Below are positions 1-6,655 of a stretch of DNA of 7,489 nucleotides, piece by piece (position 1 is the stretch's first letter; each line of letters opens with the position of its first letter). The stretch comes from WYEN01 sp049976205 (GTDB lineage Archaea > Thermoproteota > Thermoprotei_A > Sulfolobales > AG1). The translations under genes and the position numbers were made by a program. The notes beneath the pieces are model-generated. The model made no database searches, was not told the origin of the DNA, and was given only the letters and a program-made list of their open reading frames with translations. The stretch covers positions 1 through 7,489 of the forward strand of contig JBMFIR010000051.1 of the NCBI GenBank assembly GCA_049976205.1, written 5' to 3'.

Positions 1-946
1 CTATTCCTAGCTCGGGATCCTTCTCTGGAGGAGGATGATCTATCCAATACCAATTCTCTCTACCACTAATATTGTCGACAACAAGATTCATCTTAACCAA
101 TTCATTTAATAGATAAATTCTTTCTCTACTAAGCAGAGTATCAGGATCCTCAATAGCCTCAAGTAAATATCTTCTCTCAACCTCGCCTAAAGAGGATATG
201 AAGATCTCTATCCCTTTTCCTCTTATAAGCTCCACAACTACTTTCTCAGGATCCCAGTGAAAGCTGTACAGTAGCCCTAGTAGTCTTGGATTTCCACCAG
301 TTACTCTCCAAATATCCTCGTAGGATGGCTTATCGCCGGGGATCTGCTCATATAATTCCTTGAACCCCTCCTTAGACATATTCCACATAGGTCTAATCTC
401 AGCCCATAGATGCCTACCAATCTCTCTACGAGAAAGACCCTCACTCGTTGCTACAACAGCAACAATTCTTTCATAATTAGCGGGGGGATACTCTATAACA
501 CCTAGAAGAGCCTTGACATACAAAGCGGATCTCTCTACACCAATCACATGAAACGCTTCGTCAACAATTACCGCTACTCTACCTCTTCCTAATCTTATTA
601 ACTCTCTCGCTATATCAATGATCATGTTAAGGATCTTTCCCCAAATCCCCTGATTAGTAGCTTCCCTAATATCCCTAAGTAAATGTTTCCTTAGATCCAT
701 TAATCCTATGTCTAAATCAACGATCTTCTCTATTGGGTTAATGTATATTATGTCGTAATTCATTTCTTTCAGCGCCTCTATTGATTGTCTAAGCCAAGAA
801 CTCTTACCACAGCCCTCAGGACCAAAAACAACTTGAGGAAATCTAGTACCTCTCTCACCCCACTCTCTAATCTTCTCGAGAGCAGCTTCTCTATCTGAGA
901 ACTCGACCTCTACTCCTCCAGCGAGCTTTAACCTTATTTTATTCAC
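1..946 (-). CDS. Archaeal AAA-type P-loop ATPase (ATPase_2-like), C-terminus cut by window edge
   Basis: The minus strand is open for 315 codons from a GTG at 946-944 to the window edge with no stop, so the C-terminus is missing. Visible motifs, in order, are Walker A GPEGCGKS (residues 42-49, Lys48), Walker B VAVIVDE (124-130, Asp129/Glu130), a sensor-1-like VVATSEG (164-170), and TGGNPR (216-221), the sensor-2-like turn typical of the archaeal ATPase family PF01637. After about residue 225 the sequence resembles a helical, winged-helix-like region. These proteins occur in many copies in crenarchaea and their partners are mostly unknown, so no specific role is given. The GTG is chosen because an in-frame TGA lies only four codons upstream and there is no other start between them. 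It is transcribed away from the cobalamin genes, so it is a neighbour rather than an operon member. The family is fairly sure; the function is not known. Confidence 0.85.
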   Translation of the reverse strand, partial: MNKIRLKLAGGVEVEFSDREAALEKIREWGERGTRFPQVVFGPEGCGKSSWLRQSIEALKEMNYDIIYINPIEKIVDLDIGLMDLRKHLLRDIREATNQGIWGKILNMIIDIARELIRLGRGRVAVIVDEAFHVIGVERSALYVKALLGVIEYPPANYERIVAVVATSEGLSRREIGRHLWAEIRPMWNMSKEGFKELYEQIPGDKPSYEDIWRVTGGNPRLLGLLYSFHWDPEKVVVELIRGKGIEIFISSLGEVERRYLLEAIEDPDTLLSRERIYLLNELVKMNLVVDNISGRENWYWIDHPPPEKDPELGI

Positions 947-1035
947 TTGATCTACACCAAATCATTTTGCCGTAATTATCTCTACATAATTTATTCATCA
1001 ACATGTTAATATTATGTTTAATGACTAATCTAGTG
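947..1035. promoter_or_regulatory. Divergent intergenic spacer with candidate archaeal promoters
   Basis: This A+T-rich stretch lies between two divergent genes and must hold both promoters. For the cobalamin run, TTAATATTAT at 1006-1015 is a TATA-like element about 25 bases upstream of the 1033-1036 start codons, as expected for a leaderless or short-leader crenarchaeal transcript. For the ATPase, the minus strand carries GATAATTA at about 973-980 and ATAAATTATG at about 986-995. No riboswitch-like structure or clear operator repeat was seen. The TATA assignments rest on spacing and composition only. Confidence 0.4.
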
Positions 1036-1098
1036 ATGAAGATTTATGAGGTCTCGGAACACGGGGATCAAGACTGCTTGGGGCCTTATAGACGCTGA
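1021..1098 (+). other. Alternative N-terminal reading frame over the cobT start
   Basis: An open frame with starts ATG 1021, GTG 1033 and ATG 1036 runs to TGA 1096-1098, overlapping the 5' end of cobT one frame away. From ATG 1036 it begins MKIYEVSEHG. If one G of the GGGG at 1063-1066 is dropped, this peptide joins directly to cobT at GIKTAWGLIDAEM, giving a continuous N-terminus with an early beta strand followed by a helix. This could be the true start hidden by a one-base indel, or simply a short leader or chance frame. ATG 1036 and ATG 1046 are both unsupported by a Shine-Dalgarno site. Confidence 0.35.
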
Positions 1099-2128
1099 GA
1101 TGCTCGGGAAAGGAAGATCTTTAGCTATATATGTGTTGGGCTCAACACTCACCTCTACTATACCTAATATCTCATTAGCTGGGCAAATGCCTCTCGCAAC
1201 ACTGTTTACACCCGCTTTAGATGCGGAGTATGTATATTATGGTGAGCCTATTTCACTTGATATAATTCCTACGACACCTACTGGTATACCTACTCCAGCG
1301 ATCATCACTAGAGTATCACTTGAGTTATCTAAGCAATCTTACTTATTTATTGACGCTGGCTCATATATTGAGCCTAAGATCCCTTTGATTCAGTTGCGTA
1401 ATAGAAGAGTTGGGGACAGAATCGATTTAAGAGACGCATTGCCTAAAGGCGCTTCAGAGAAATTATTCAAAGAGTCTCGTGAATTAATTGAGAGATTAGG
1501 TAGAGGAGTAGATGCTGTCTTAATAGGTGAGAGTATACCTGCTGGAACAACTACGGCAATGGCGATCCTAAGAGCCTTCGGCTTCGAAGCCGAGGATCTC
1601 GTGAGTAGCTCAATGAAGAATAATCCCCTAGATCTCAAGAAAAGTGTGGTGGATAAGGCAATTAAGAGAATAAGAGATCAAGGAGATCCATTTCATATAA
1701 ACGATGTTGTGGGAGACCCTGTTCACATAACCATAGCAGGATTAGTCTCAGGCGCGATGAGAAATAATTCACTTGTGATACTCGCGGGCGGGACACAAAT
1801 GCTGGCTGTCATAGCATTACTTAAGGCGATAGATGGATCTAGATTAGAGAGAGTTGTTCTAGCAACAACTAAATGGATCATGAAAGACAGAGGAGACAAG
1901 ATAATTGGATTCATAAAAAAGATCGCTCCCGAGATCTCGGTGGCGTACTCAGACCTAGGCTTCGAAGACTCACCCCATGAAGGATTAAGAGCATACGAAG
2001 AAGGATATGTTAAAGAAGGTGTAGGAGCCGGAGGAACAAGTCTCTTAGCCATGGCCAAAGGCGTTGATAGAGATCATCTCATTAGATCTATATATAGAGA
2101 GTACGAGAGGATCATGGGGAGAATATGA
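1046..2128 (+). CDS. cobT: Archaeal CobT: nicotinate-nucleotide:base phosphoribosyltransferase
   Basis: Makes the alpha-ribazole phosphate (or another base alpha-ribotide) of the cobamide lower ligand from nicotinate mononucleotide and a free base. The 360-residue protein matches the archaeal CobT family. Near residues 30-65 is the STLTSTIPNISLAG...TPALDAEY block. GESIPAGTTTA begins at residue 161, a glycine-rich GGTQM at 248-252, and the C-terminal block KEGVGAGGTS at 323-332. Glu324 in that block corresponds to the catalytic glutamate of the bacterial GEGSGAA motif (Glu317 of Salmonella CobT). Length is normal. Its TGA overlaps the next gene's ATG (ATGA). The first ~20 residues from ATG 1046 are uncertain: another frame starting at 1021 or 1036 gives a more natural N-terminus if one G of the GGGG run at 1063-1066 is removed. 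The base used cannot be told from sequence; crenarchaea may attach bases other than dimethylbenzimidazole. Confidence 0.9.
   Translation: MRSRNTGIKTAWGLIDAEMLGKGRSLAIYVLGSTLTSTIPNISLAGQMPLATLFTPALDAEYVYYGEPISLDIIPTTPTGIPTPAIITRVSLELSKQSYLFIDAGSYIEPKIPLIQLRNRRVGDRIDLRDALPKGASEKLFKESRELIERLGRGVDAVLIGESIPAGTTTAMAILRAFGFEAEDLVSSSMKNNPLDLKKSVVDKAIKRIRDQGDPFHINDVVGDPVHITIAGLVSGAMRNNSLVILAGGTQMLAVIALLKAIDGSRLERVVLATTKWIMKDRGDKIIGFIKKIAPEISVAYSDLGFEDSPHEGLRAYEEGYVKEGVGAGGTSLLAMAKGVDRDHLIRSIYREYERIMGRI
2116..2122 (+). promoter_or_regulatory. Ribosome binding site of cbiS
   Basis: GGGGAGA lies two bases before the ATG at 2125, inside the last codons of cobT, with a second purine run GAGAGG at 2105-2110 at more usual spacing. 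It supports the ATG that overlaps the cobT stop as the cbiS start and fits translational coupling. It is one of the few SD-like sites in the window. Confidence 0.45.
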
Positions 2129-3216
2129 GTAGAATTATTCGAAGTGATGAAAATTACTTAGTAATAGATCTATTAAGAGAAAAAATGATTCTATCAACCG
2201 CAGCATGCCCCAAGATCTATGAGACAGCTAGATACATTATCTACAAGAAAGTTCCCAAAGACTTCGGCTACGTAGATCTGAATAAATACTGTGAGGAAGT
2301 AAGTAGCGAGCTCGGATTTGATCGCAGCGAAACAATTATTTTCTTAACAGCAACAGACATAACAAAATACATCTACGAAAAAGAGATCTATAGAGACGTG
2401 GAGGTGGAGATATACACCACAATAGGTCTAGAACACCCCTCTTGTCTAGGTGAGGAACCCGCCAACTATTTCGGGACAATAAATGTTTCCGTGATCACTG
2501 ATAAGAAATTTAACAAGATAGGAATAGCAGATCTATTTAGACTAGTATCAGAGATCAAGGGATTATTACTTGGGCTAGGAGGGCCATTGTGCCTAAATAA
2601 GCCCTCGGTAGGAACAGCATCAGACGCAACACTAGTAGCATCAGTCTACGGAGAAGATGGGGAGAGCTTCTCCGGGCCCGCAACAGATATTGGGGTAGCG
2701 GTGTCAAGAGCCCTCTCCAAAGCCTTGGGTAAATACCTTAGGAAAATCCCGCTGAATGAATATATTAAATACGCCTTGGGTTTCGGTGATCTAGAGACTC
2801 TTCTGAGGTATTCACTAGAGATCTATGATAAAGCCCCTATACCAAATCTCGACATAAAATTGGTGGAGAATGAATTAAGAGATGAGTATAGAAGACTCTT
2901 CAAAGATCCTAATATCCTAGCTCTTATTAGAGGCATTAGGCTACTCGAGATGTATATCGCACTGAATCTACTGCCCTTCCTAGGTCAAGAGGAGTATGTC
3001 AGCGACTCTCAGGGGCTAGTAATTGATGAGTTGCTTGGGAAGTCGCTAGCTGAGTACATAAATGGCTTCAAAGGTTTACTAGCCTACTATTGGATTGATA
3101 GATTGAAGAAGAATATGTTTCCAGAATTAAATAGGCTACCTCCATTAACAGATGATCTCGTCGCATCATTAATAGGATCTGTGTTGAGTAGATTATATGA
3201 TAGATACACGAGATAG
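2125..3216 (+). CDS. cbiS: CbiS: bifunctional adenosylcobinamide amidohydrolase (CbiZ) / alpha-ribazole-phosphate phosphatase (CobZ)
   Basis: The N-terminal ~210 residues are CbiZ, which cleaves the amide bond of adenosylcobinamide to give adenosylcobyric acid. The signatures are GTASDATLVA (from residue 163) and FSGPATDIGVAVSRAL (from about 182), the family's GTxTDA and xxGxAT patterns. Residues ~215-363 are a second domain of about 150 residues resembling archaeal PgpA-like CobZ, the alpha-ribazole-phosphate phosphatase. It has a helical lead-in, NILALIRGIRLLE, then LVIDELLG (Asp301, Glu302), WIDR (Asp325) and TDDLVASLIG (Asp343, Asp344), an acidic set like that of PgpA enzymes. A fusion of the two activities is known as CbiS in Methanopyrus kandleri. 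CbiZ alone would be about 200 residues, so the length supports the fusion. The start overlaps cobT and the 3' end overlaps the cobY start by 20 bases. The CbiZ call is firm; the CobZ half is from motif recognition. Confidence 0.82.
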   Translation: MSRIIRSDENYLVIDLLREKMILSTAACPKIYETARYIIYKKVPKDFGYVDLNKYCEEVSSELGFDRSETIIFLTATDITKYIYEKEIYRDVEVEIYTTIGLEHPSCLGEEPANYFGTINVSVITDKKFNKIGIADLFRLVSEIKGLLLGLGGPLCLNKPSVGTASDATLVASVYGEDGESFSGPATDIGVAVSRALSKALGKYLRKIPLNEYIKYALGFGDLETLLRYSLEIYDKAPIPNLDIKLVENELRDEYRRLFKDPNILALIRGIRLLEMYIALNLLPFLGQEEYVSDSQGLVIDELLGKSLAEYINGFKGLLAYYWIDRLKKNMFPELNRLPPLTDDLVASLIGSVLSRLYDRYTR

Positions 3217-3784
3217 TGCTTCATCGATCTATCCAATAGATATCGTTATTATGGCTGGTGGAAAAGGATCTAGACTAGGTGGTTTAGAAAAACCTCTGCT
3301 AAAAATCTGTGGTGAGAGAATTATTGATCATGTAATAAGAGAAGTTAAGTAAATTAGGCATAGGAGAATAATTATTTGCACTAGAAAAGAGTTATTTAAT
3401 GAGCTACTCTCCTTAGCTAGTCGCTGTGTAGAAGTTATTGAGTGTCCTGGTAAAGACTATGTCGAGGATCTCAATTACGTATTCACAAAAATTAATTTCC
3501 CTGCACTCATTCTTCCCTCAGATACGCCATTTATCACGAGTAGAGTTATTGAGAAGTTTCTTAGAGAAGCATTCTCTACGAGAAGTGATGTGATTACCTT
3601 GATGAGATGTGATAAAACCAGATGCGTGGAGACAGGCATCTCCTTATTTAATAAGTCAGGAGGTGAGTGGAGCAATATATTTTTTAATGATATCCCAGAA
3701 TTAAGAGATATAGATACTCCAGAGGATCTTTTGTGGGCTGAGAAACAATGCGTCTCCATGGGGGAGTTAGAGAAGCAGAGATAG
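3197..3784 (+). pseudogene. cobY: CobY: GTP:adenosylcobinamide-phosphate guanylyltransferase, interrupted by an in-frame TAA
   Basis: CobY is the archaeal, non-homologous replacement for bacterial CobU; it transfers GMP from GTP to adenosylcobinamide phosphate. Reading from ATG 3197 (20 bases inside cbiS) gives 195 codons, the normal CobY length. It has the first beta strand IDIVIM, the nucleotide-binding loop AGGKGSRLGGLEKP (residues 20-33), GKDYVEDLN (85-93), PSDTP and a C-terminal IDTPEDLLWAE (from 172), all CobY-like. ATG 3251 would remove the first strand and is a poorer start. Codon 52 is TAA (3350-3352). Beyond it the same frame continues with clear homology to TAG 3782-3784. Either one base change made the stop, or two compensating indels occurred, because the next frame reads SKLGIG exactly across the gap. 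Conservation on both sides suggests a recent lesion, a sequence error or readthrough. The 3' end overlaps cobD by 37 bases. Confidence 0.8.
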
Positions 3785-4812
3785 ATTTTAGTGTAAACAC
3801 AAATCCTCTTGGATCACCGGAGAGAGTGCGCGAGATCCTAGCGAGATGTTTGGAAAAGAGAGTATACGAGAGATACCCAGACTACAACTATTCTAGAATA
3901 AAGAGCCTATTAGCTGATTTCTATGGAGTACAAGAAAAATATATTGTGCCAACTAACGGCGCGGCTGAGGCAATTAATCTAGTTATAACAGCTTTTAGGC
4001 CCAGCAAAATAATTGTTTTAGAACCATCATACGGAGAGTACGAGGATTTTGCCAAGGCACTAGGTATTGAATATAGAGATACCTATATGAGGATTAGTGG
4101 CGAAAGATTCTATGTGGATACTCATGAATTAGAGAAGGAGTGCGAAGAAGACTCTCTAATAATAATCACTAATCCAAATAATCCAACGGGGTCATACAGT
4201 GATCGCAGAGAATTAATTAATTTTGCTAAGAGATGTGAAGCAAGAATTCTTCTGGATGAGGCATATATAGAGTTATGTGACTCATGCCCTATAGAGATTG
4301 GGGAGATCCCTGAGAACATAATTATTATCAGGACATTGACAAAGTGGCTCTCTATACCTGGTCTAAGAATCGGTTTTACATACACATTAGACGAGAAACT
4401 TCTTGAAAAAATAGATTTACTAAGACCTCCTTGGAATATTAATAGTTTTGCGGAGTGCTTGGTGGAGGAGTTATTCATGGATAAGAAGTATTTAAGAGAT
4501 TTTATTGAGATATCCAGAGAATTCATAAGATCTGAGAGAAGTAGATTAAGAGATCTCCTGAGAAAACTGGGTGTCAGAGTATATGAGAGTGATACGAATA
4601 TTCTACTTCTCGAGCTGGTAAATGCCCAAGAAATAATTAAGAGACTCTGGAGAAGAAAAATAGCTGTTAGAAGCTGCGTGAATTTTAAGGGTCTAGGATC
4701 TAATTACATAAGGATCGGCATTAAGAGTAGAGATAAGAATGATTTATTAATAAAGTACTTGAGTGAGGAGATCAGTTCTGGCGGTCAGAGATCTGTGGAA
4801 GAACTTCACTGA
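3748..4812 (+). CDS. cobD: CobD: PLP-dependent L-threonine-O-3-phosphate decarboxylase
   Basis: Produces (R)-1-amino-2-propanol O-2-phosphate, the linker that CbiB adds to adenosylcobyric acid. The 354-residue protein is a fold-type I PLP enzyme related to histidinol-phosphate aminotransferase. HGG at residues 4-6 and DFSVNTNPLG (from 13) are the CobD-type N-terminus and mark ATG 3748 as the start. NPNNPTG (142-148) contains the cofactor-ring Asn145. LLDEAY has Asp170 and Tyr173. TLTKWLSIPGLRIGF places the Schiff-base lysine at Lys199. YIRIG has Arg322, the carboxylate-binding arginine of the family. The close homologue HisC is the main alternative, but the N-terminus and the surrounding cobalamin genes favour CobD. 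It overlaps cobY by 37 bases and cobS by 50, which suggests coupled translation. No SD-like site precedes it. Confidence 0.88.
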   Translation: MRLHGGVREAEIDFSVNTNPLGSPERVREILARCLEKRVYERYPDYNYSRIKSLLADFYGVQEKYIVPTNGAAEAINLVITAFRPSKIIVLEPSYGEYEDFAKALGIEYRDTYMRISGERFYVDTHELEKECEEDSLIIITNPNNPTGSYSDRRELINFAKRCEARILLDEAYIELCDSCPIEIGEIPENIIIIRTLTKWLSIPGLRIGFTYTLDEKLLEKIDLLRPPWNINSFAECLVEELFMDKKYLRDFIEISREFIRSERSRLRDLLRKLGVRVYESDTNILLLELVNAQEIIKRLWRRKIAVRSCVNFKGLGSNYIRIGIKSRDKNDLLIKYLSEEISSGGQRSVEELH

Positions 4813-5560
4813 ATTACTAGGTTTACTCACCATAATCCCTGTATCTTCAGAACACAGGTTAGAACTTAATTCACTTTATCTAATCTCTTTAGTAGGACTG
4901 ATCAAAGGTTTATTGGTATCTTCTTCTCTTCCATTGATCTATTTCTTTAGTGGAGAATATTTGTTTATGTTAGTGGCTCTCGTGATAGCGATACACTACA
5001 TTATTCAGGGTTTTCTTCATGCAGATGGTTTTATTGATTTTAGTGAAGCAATTATTGCCTCCAGATCTGGCGCAGATCCCTATAAAGTTATGAAGGATGT
5101 TCACAAAGGATCTTTTGCAATAGTTGTTTTCGCGGTGTATATGCTTATTCTCTACAGCACATTAGTGACTCTCTTCACAATAAAGTCGCTACCTTCAATA
5201 TTTCTAATAATAGTCTCATCTGAGACATTCTCATTGATCTCATCACTATTTTTGTCGTATATAGGTAATGAGCCTCCTGAGGGTATGGGGAGGATATTTA
5301 AGAAAAACTTGAGGGAAAGAGATCTTGTCATAAGCATATTAATAAGCTCAGCGGCAATATTAATACTCTCTACGACACTGGGGGTTGCCATAGCAAAGAT
5401 TATTATTCTACTAATCACATCTCTCCTGTCTCTAACGATGTCTACTGCATTAACTTATTTTCTCTCCAAGAGAATACTTGGGTTTGTGAGTGGTGACGTG
5501 TTGGGTTTCTGCATAGAGTTAACATACTTATTAATACTCTCAACAGGTGTATTGTTCTGA
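4763..5560 (+). CDS. cobS: CobS: adenosylcobinamide-GDP ribazoletransferase (cobalamin synthase)
   Basis: Membrane enzyme that joins adenosylcobinamide-GDP with the alpha-ribazole (phosphate) from CobT, closing the nucleotide loop. At 265 residues it is of usual length. After a short N-terminal helix with LLTIIPV (residues 20-26) come several hydrophobic segments. Between them is the family signature HADGFIDFSEA (from His86; Asp88 and Asp92 are the likely metal/pyrophosphate-binding acids), followed by MKDVHKGSFA. Near the C-terminus is GDVLGFCIELT, matching the GDxLGxxxE motif of the family. The only standard start upstream of the conserved region is GTG 4763, giving a 50-base overlap with cobD. 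A GAGGAG lies just inside this start, so a later non-standard start (CTG 4778) cannot be excluded. It is followed after 38 bases by cbiB, the other membrane enzyme of the pathway. Confidence 0.88.
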   Translation: MRRSVLAVRDLWKNFTELLGLLTIIPVSSEHRLELNSLYLISLVGLIKGLLVSSSLPLIYFFSGEYLFMLVALVIAIHYIIQGFLHADGFIDFSEAIIASRSGADPYKVMKDVHKGSFAIVVFAVYMLILYSTLVTLFTIKSLPSIFLIIVSSETFSLISSLFLSYIGNEPPEGMGRIFKKNLRERDLVISILISSAAILILSTTLGVAIAKIIILLITSLLSLTMSTALTYFLSKRILGFVSGDVLGFCIELTYLLILSTGVLF

Positions 5561-5598
5561 TACTCGATTGGTTACTCCCGAAGGATCCTCTTGAGGCT

Positions 5599-6531
5599 AT
5601 GTTGATAATCTTAAGTAGCCTAGCACTAGACATCATATACCCTTATCACAGCGGTATTCTATACAGGATCCATGTTGTTCACACATCTTATATGATGGCT
5701 CTTAGATTATTCAAGAAGGCTCCGAGAACTAAACTTCATGGGTTACTGATATGGTTGTTTACTGTTGTATCACACATTGGTTTATACATTATAGTTCTAT
5801 ATGCTTCATCAATGGTGCATAGGATCCTCTGGCTAATTGCATCGATCTATGTGCTTAAGAACTCGATCTCTCTGAAACTGTTACTAAACCATGTACGAGG
5901 AGTCGAGGAATGTCTCAAAGAAAATAATTTAGAGTGTGCAAAGAGAAATGTTTCTGGTATAGTGAGGAGAAGAGTTGATGATCTCGGGTCAGGACATGTA
6001 GCATCAGCAGCTCTAGAGTCTCTCTATGAGAGCCTTGTAGACGGCTTCACATCTCCTCTACTCTACTATGTGTTTCTGGGGCCTCTGGGATCTCTTCTAC
6101 AGAGAATTATTAATACACTTGACTCAGCATTAGGCTACAAAGAACCAGAGTATAGAGAAGTCGGCTGGTTCTCAGCTAAGGCGGATACTATAATAAACTA
6201 TGTGCCCGCGAGATTAACAGCTTTCATCGAGATCTTGACTTGCCCACTGATCAAAGGATCTCTACTAGAAGCATTCAAGATCTATAATAGAGATAAAGAT
6301 GCCACAGAGAGTATGAACGCAGGTCACCCAATGGCTGCTGCCTCCGGGTGCTTGAGAGTTAAGTTAGAGAAGATTTCCTCCTACACAATTGGTAGAGAAT
6401 ATGATCTTCCTAAATGGAAAGATCTTCATAGCGGAATCATACATGCAATATTGATCACGGTAATATTTTTATTAATCGTATTTATCCTCATAATAGCAAT
6501 TCAGCATCTGCTCTCGATAGTGATAAAATAA
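5599..6531 (+). CDS. cbiB: CbiB: adenosylcobinamide-phosphate synthase
   Basis: Membrane protein that amidates adenosylcobyric acid with aminopropanol phosphate (from CobD) to give adenosylcobinamide phosphate. The 310 residues are normal for the family. Conserved blocks seen are: an N-terminal hydrophobic LALD segment with IHVVHTS (the family's HPV region); ALESLYESLVDGFTSPL (about 140-156); NTLDS (172-176); an acidic block then GWFSAKAD (from 189); NYVPARLTA (200-208); and GHPMAAASG (His243). The last ~25 residues form a C-terminal transmembrane helix. Gly189, Asn200 and Arg205 lie in the family's most invariant region. Start ATG 5599 puts the first membrane helix at the N-terminus; GAGG is only two bases upstream of it. 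The frame stays open upstream as far as the cobS end, but has no start codon there. The 38-base gap from cobS has no clear promoter, so it is likely in the same transcript. Confidence 0.9.
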   Translation: MLIILSSLALDIIYPYHSGILYRIHVVHTSYMMALRLFKKAPRTKLHGLLIWLFTVVSHIGLYIIVLYASSMVHRILWLIASIYVLKNSISLKLLLNHVRGVEECLKENNLECAKRNVSGIVRRRVDDLGSGHVASAALESLYESLVDGFTSPLLYYVFLGPLGSLLQRIINTLDSALGYKEPEYREVGWFSAKADTIINYVPARLTAFIEILTCPLIKGSLLEAFKIYNRDKDATESMNAGHPMAAASGCLRVKLEKISSYTIGREYDLPKWKDLHSGIIHAILITVIFLLIVFILIIAIQHLLSIVIK

Positions 6532-6585
6532 TAATTTCTCTATGCATTCAGTAGCAAGGGGATAAATCTCGAGAATAAATACATC

Positions 6586-6655
6586 ATGTGAGTATTTTAC
6601 TAACAAGATCTTTGAAAAACTCACAGAAGTTATCAAAAGATCAGAATGCGACTGT
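6586..6655 (+). other. Upstream in-frame coding extension of the PP-loop gene, start codon out of frame
   Basis: The frame of the next gene stays open back to 6566 and reads EYFTNKIFEKLTEVIK then SECDCLA, a helix and first beta strand of just the kind expected before a PP-loop. It contains no ATG, GTG or TTG. An ATG at 6586-6588 lies one base out of frame and is followed directly by TGA (ATGTGAG). Removing the T at 6589 would give MEYFTNKIF and join it to the gene. In the same frame further upstream, ATG 6542 is followed by TAA at 6563. So the true start is hidden by a one-base indel, lost, or decoded unusually. Confidence 0.55.

Noticed and set aside
947..1045. Cobalamin riboswitch upstream of cobT
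   Set aside because: The spacer is under 100 bases, A+T-rich and shows no B12-box-like conserved core; archaeal cobalamin operons are not known to rely on this riboswitch.
1390..2058. Two minus-strand ORFs (1390-1638 and 1723-2058) inside cobT
   Set aside because: They lie antisense to a strongly conserved CobT frame, have no recognisable domains, and their low-complexity Ser/Pro/Leu composition is that of shadow frames.
3350..3352. Recoding of the cobY stop as selenocysteine or pyrrolysine
   Set aside because: The codon is TAA, whereas these amino acids use TGA and TAG respectively, and no such recoding is expected in crenarchaea.
4122..4526. 134-codon minus-strand ORF inside cobD
   Set aside because: Antisense to the catalytic core of a clear PLP enzyme, with no motif of its own; a shadow frame.
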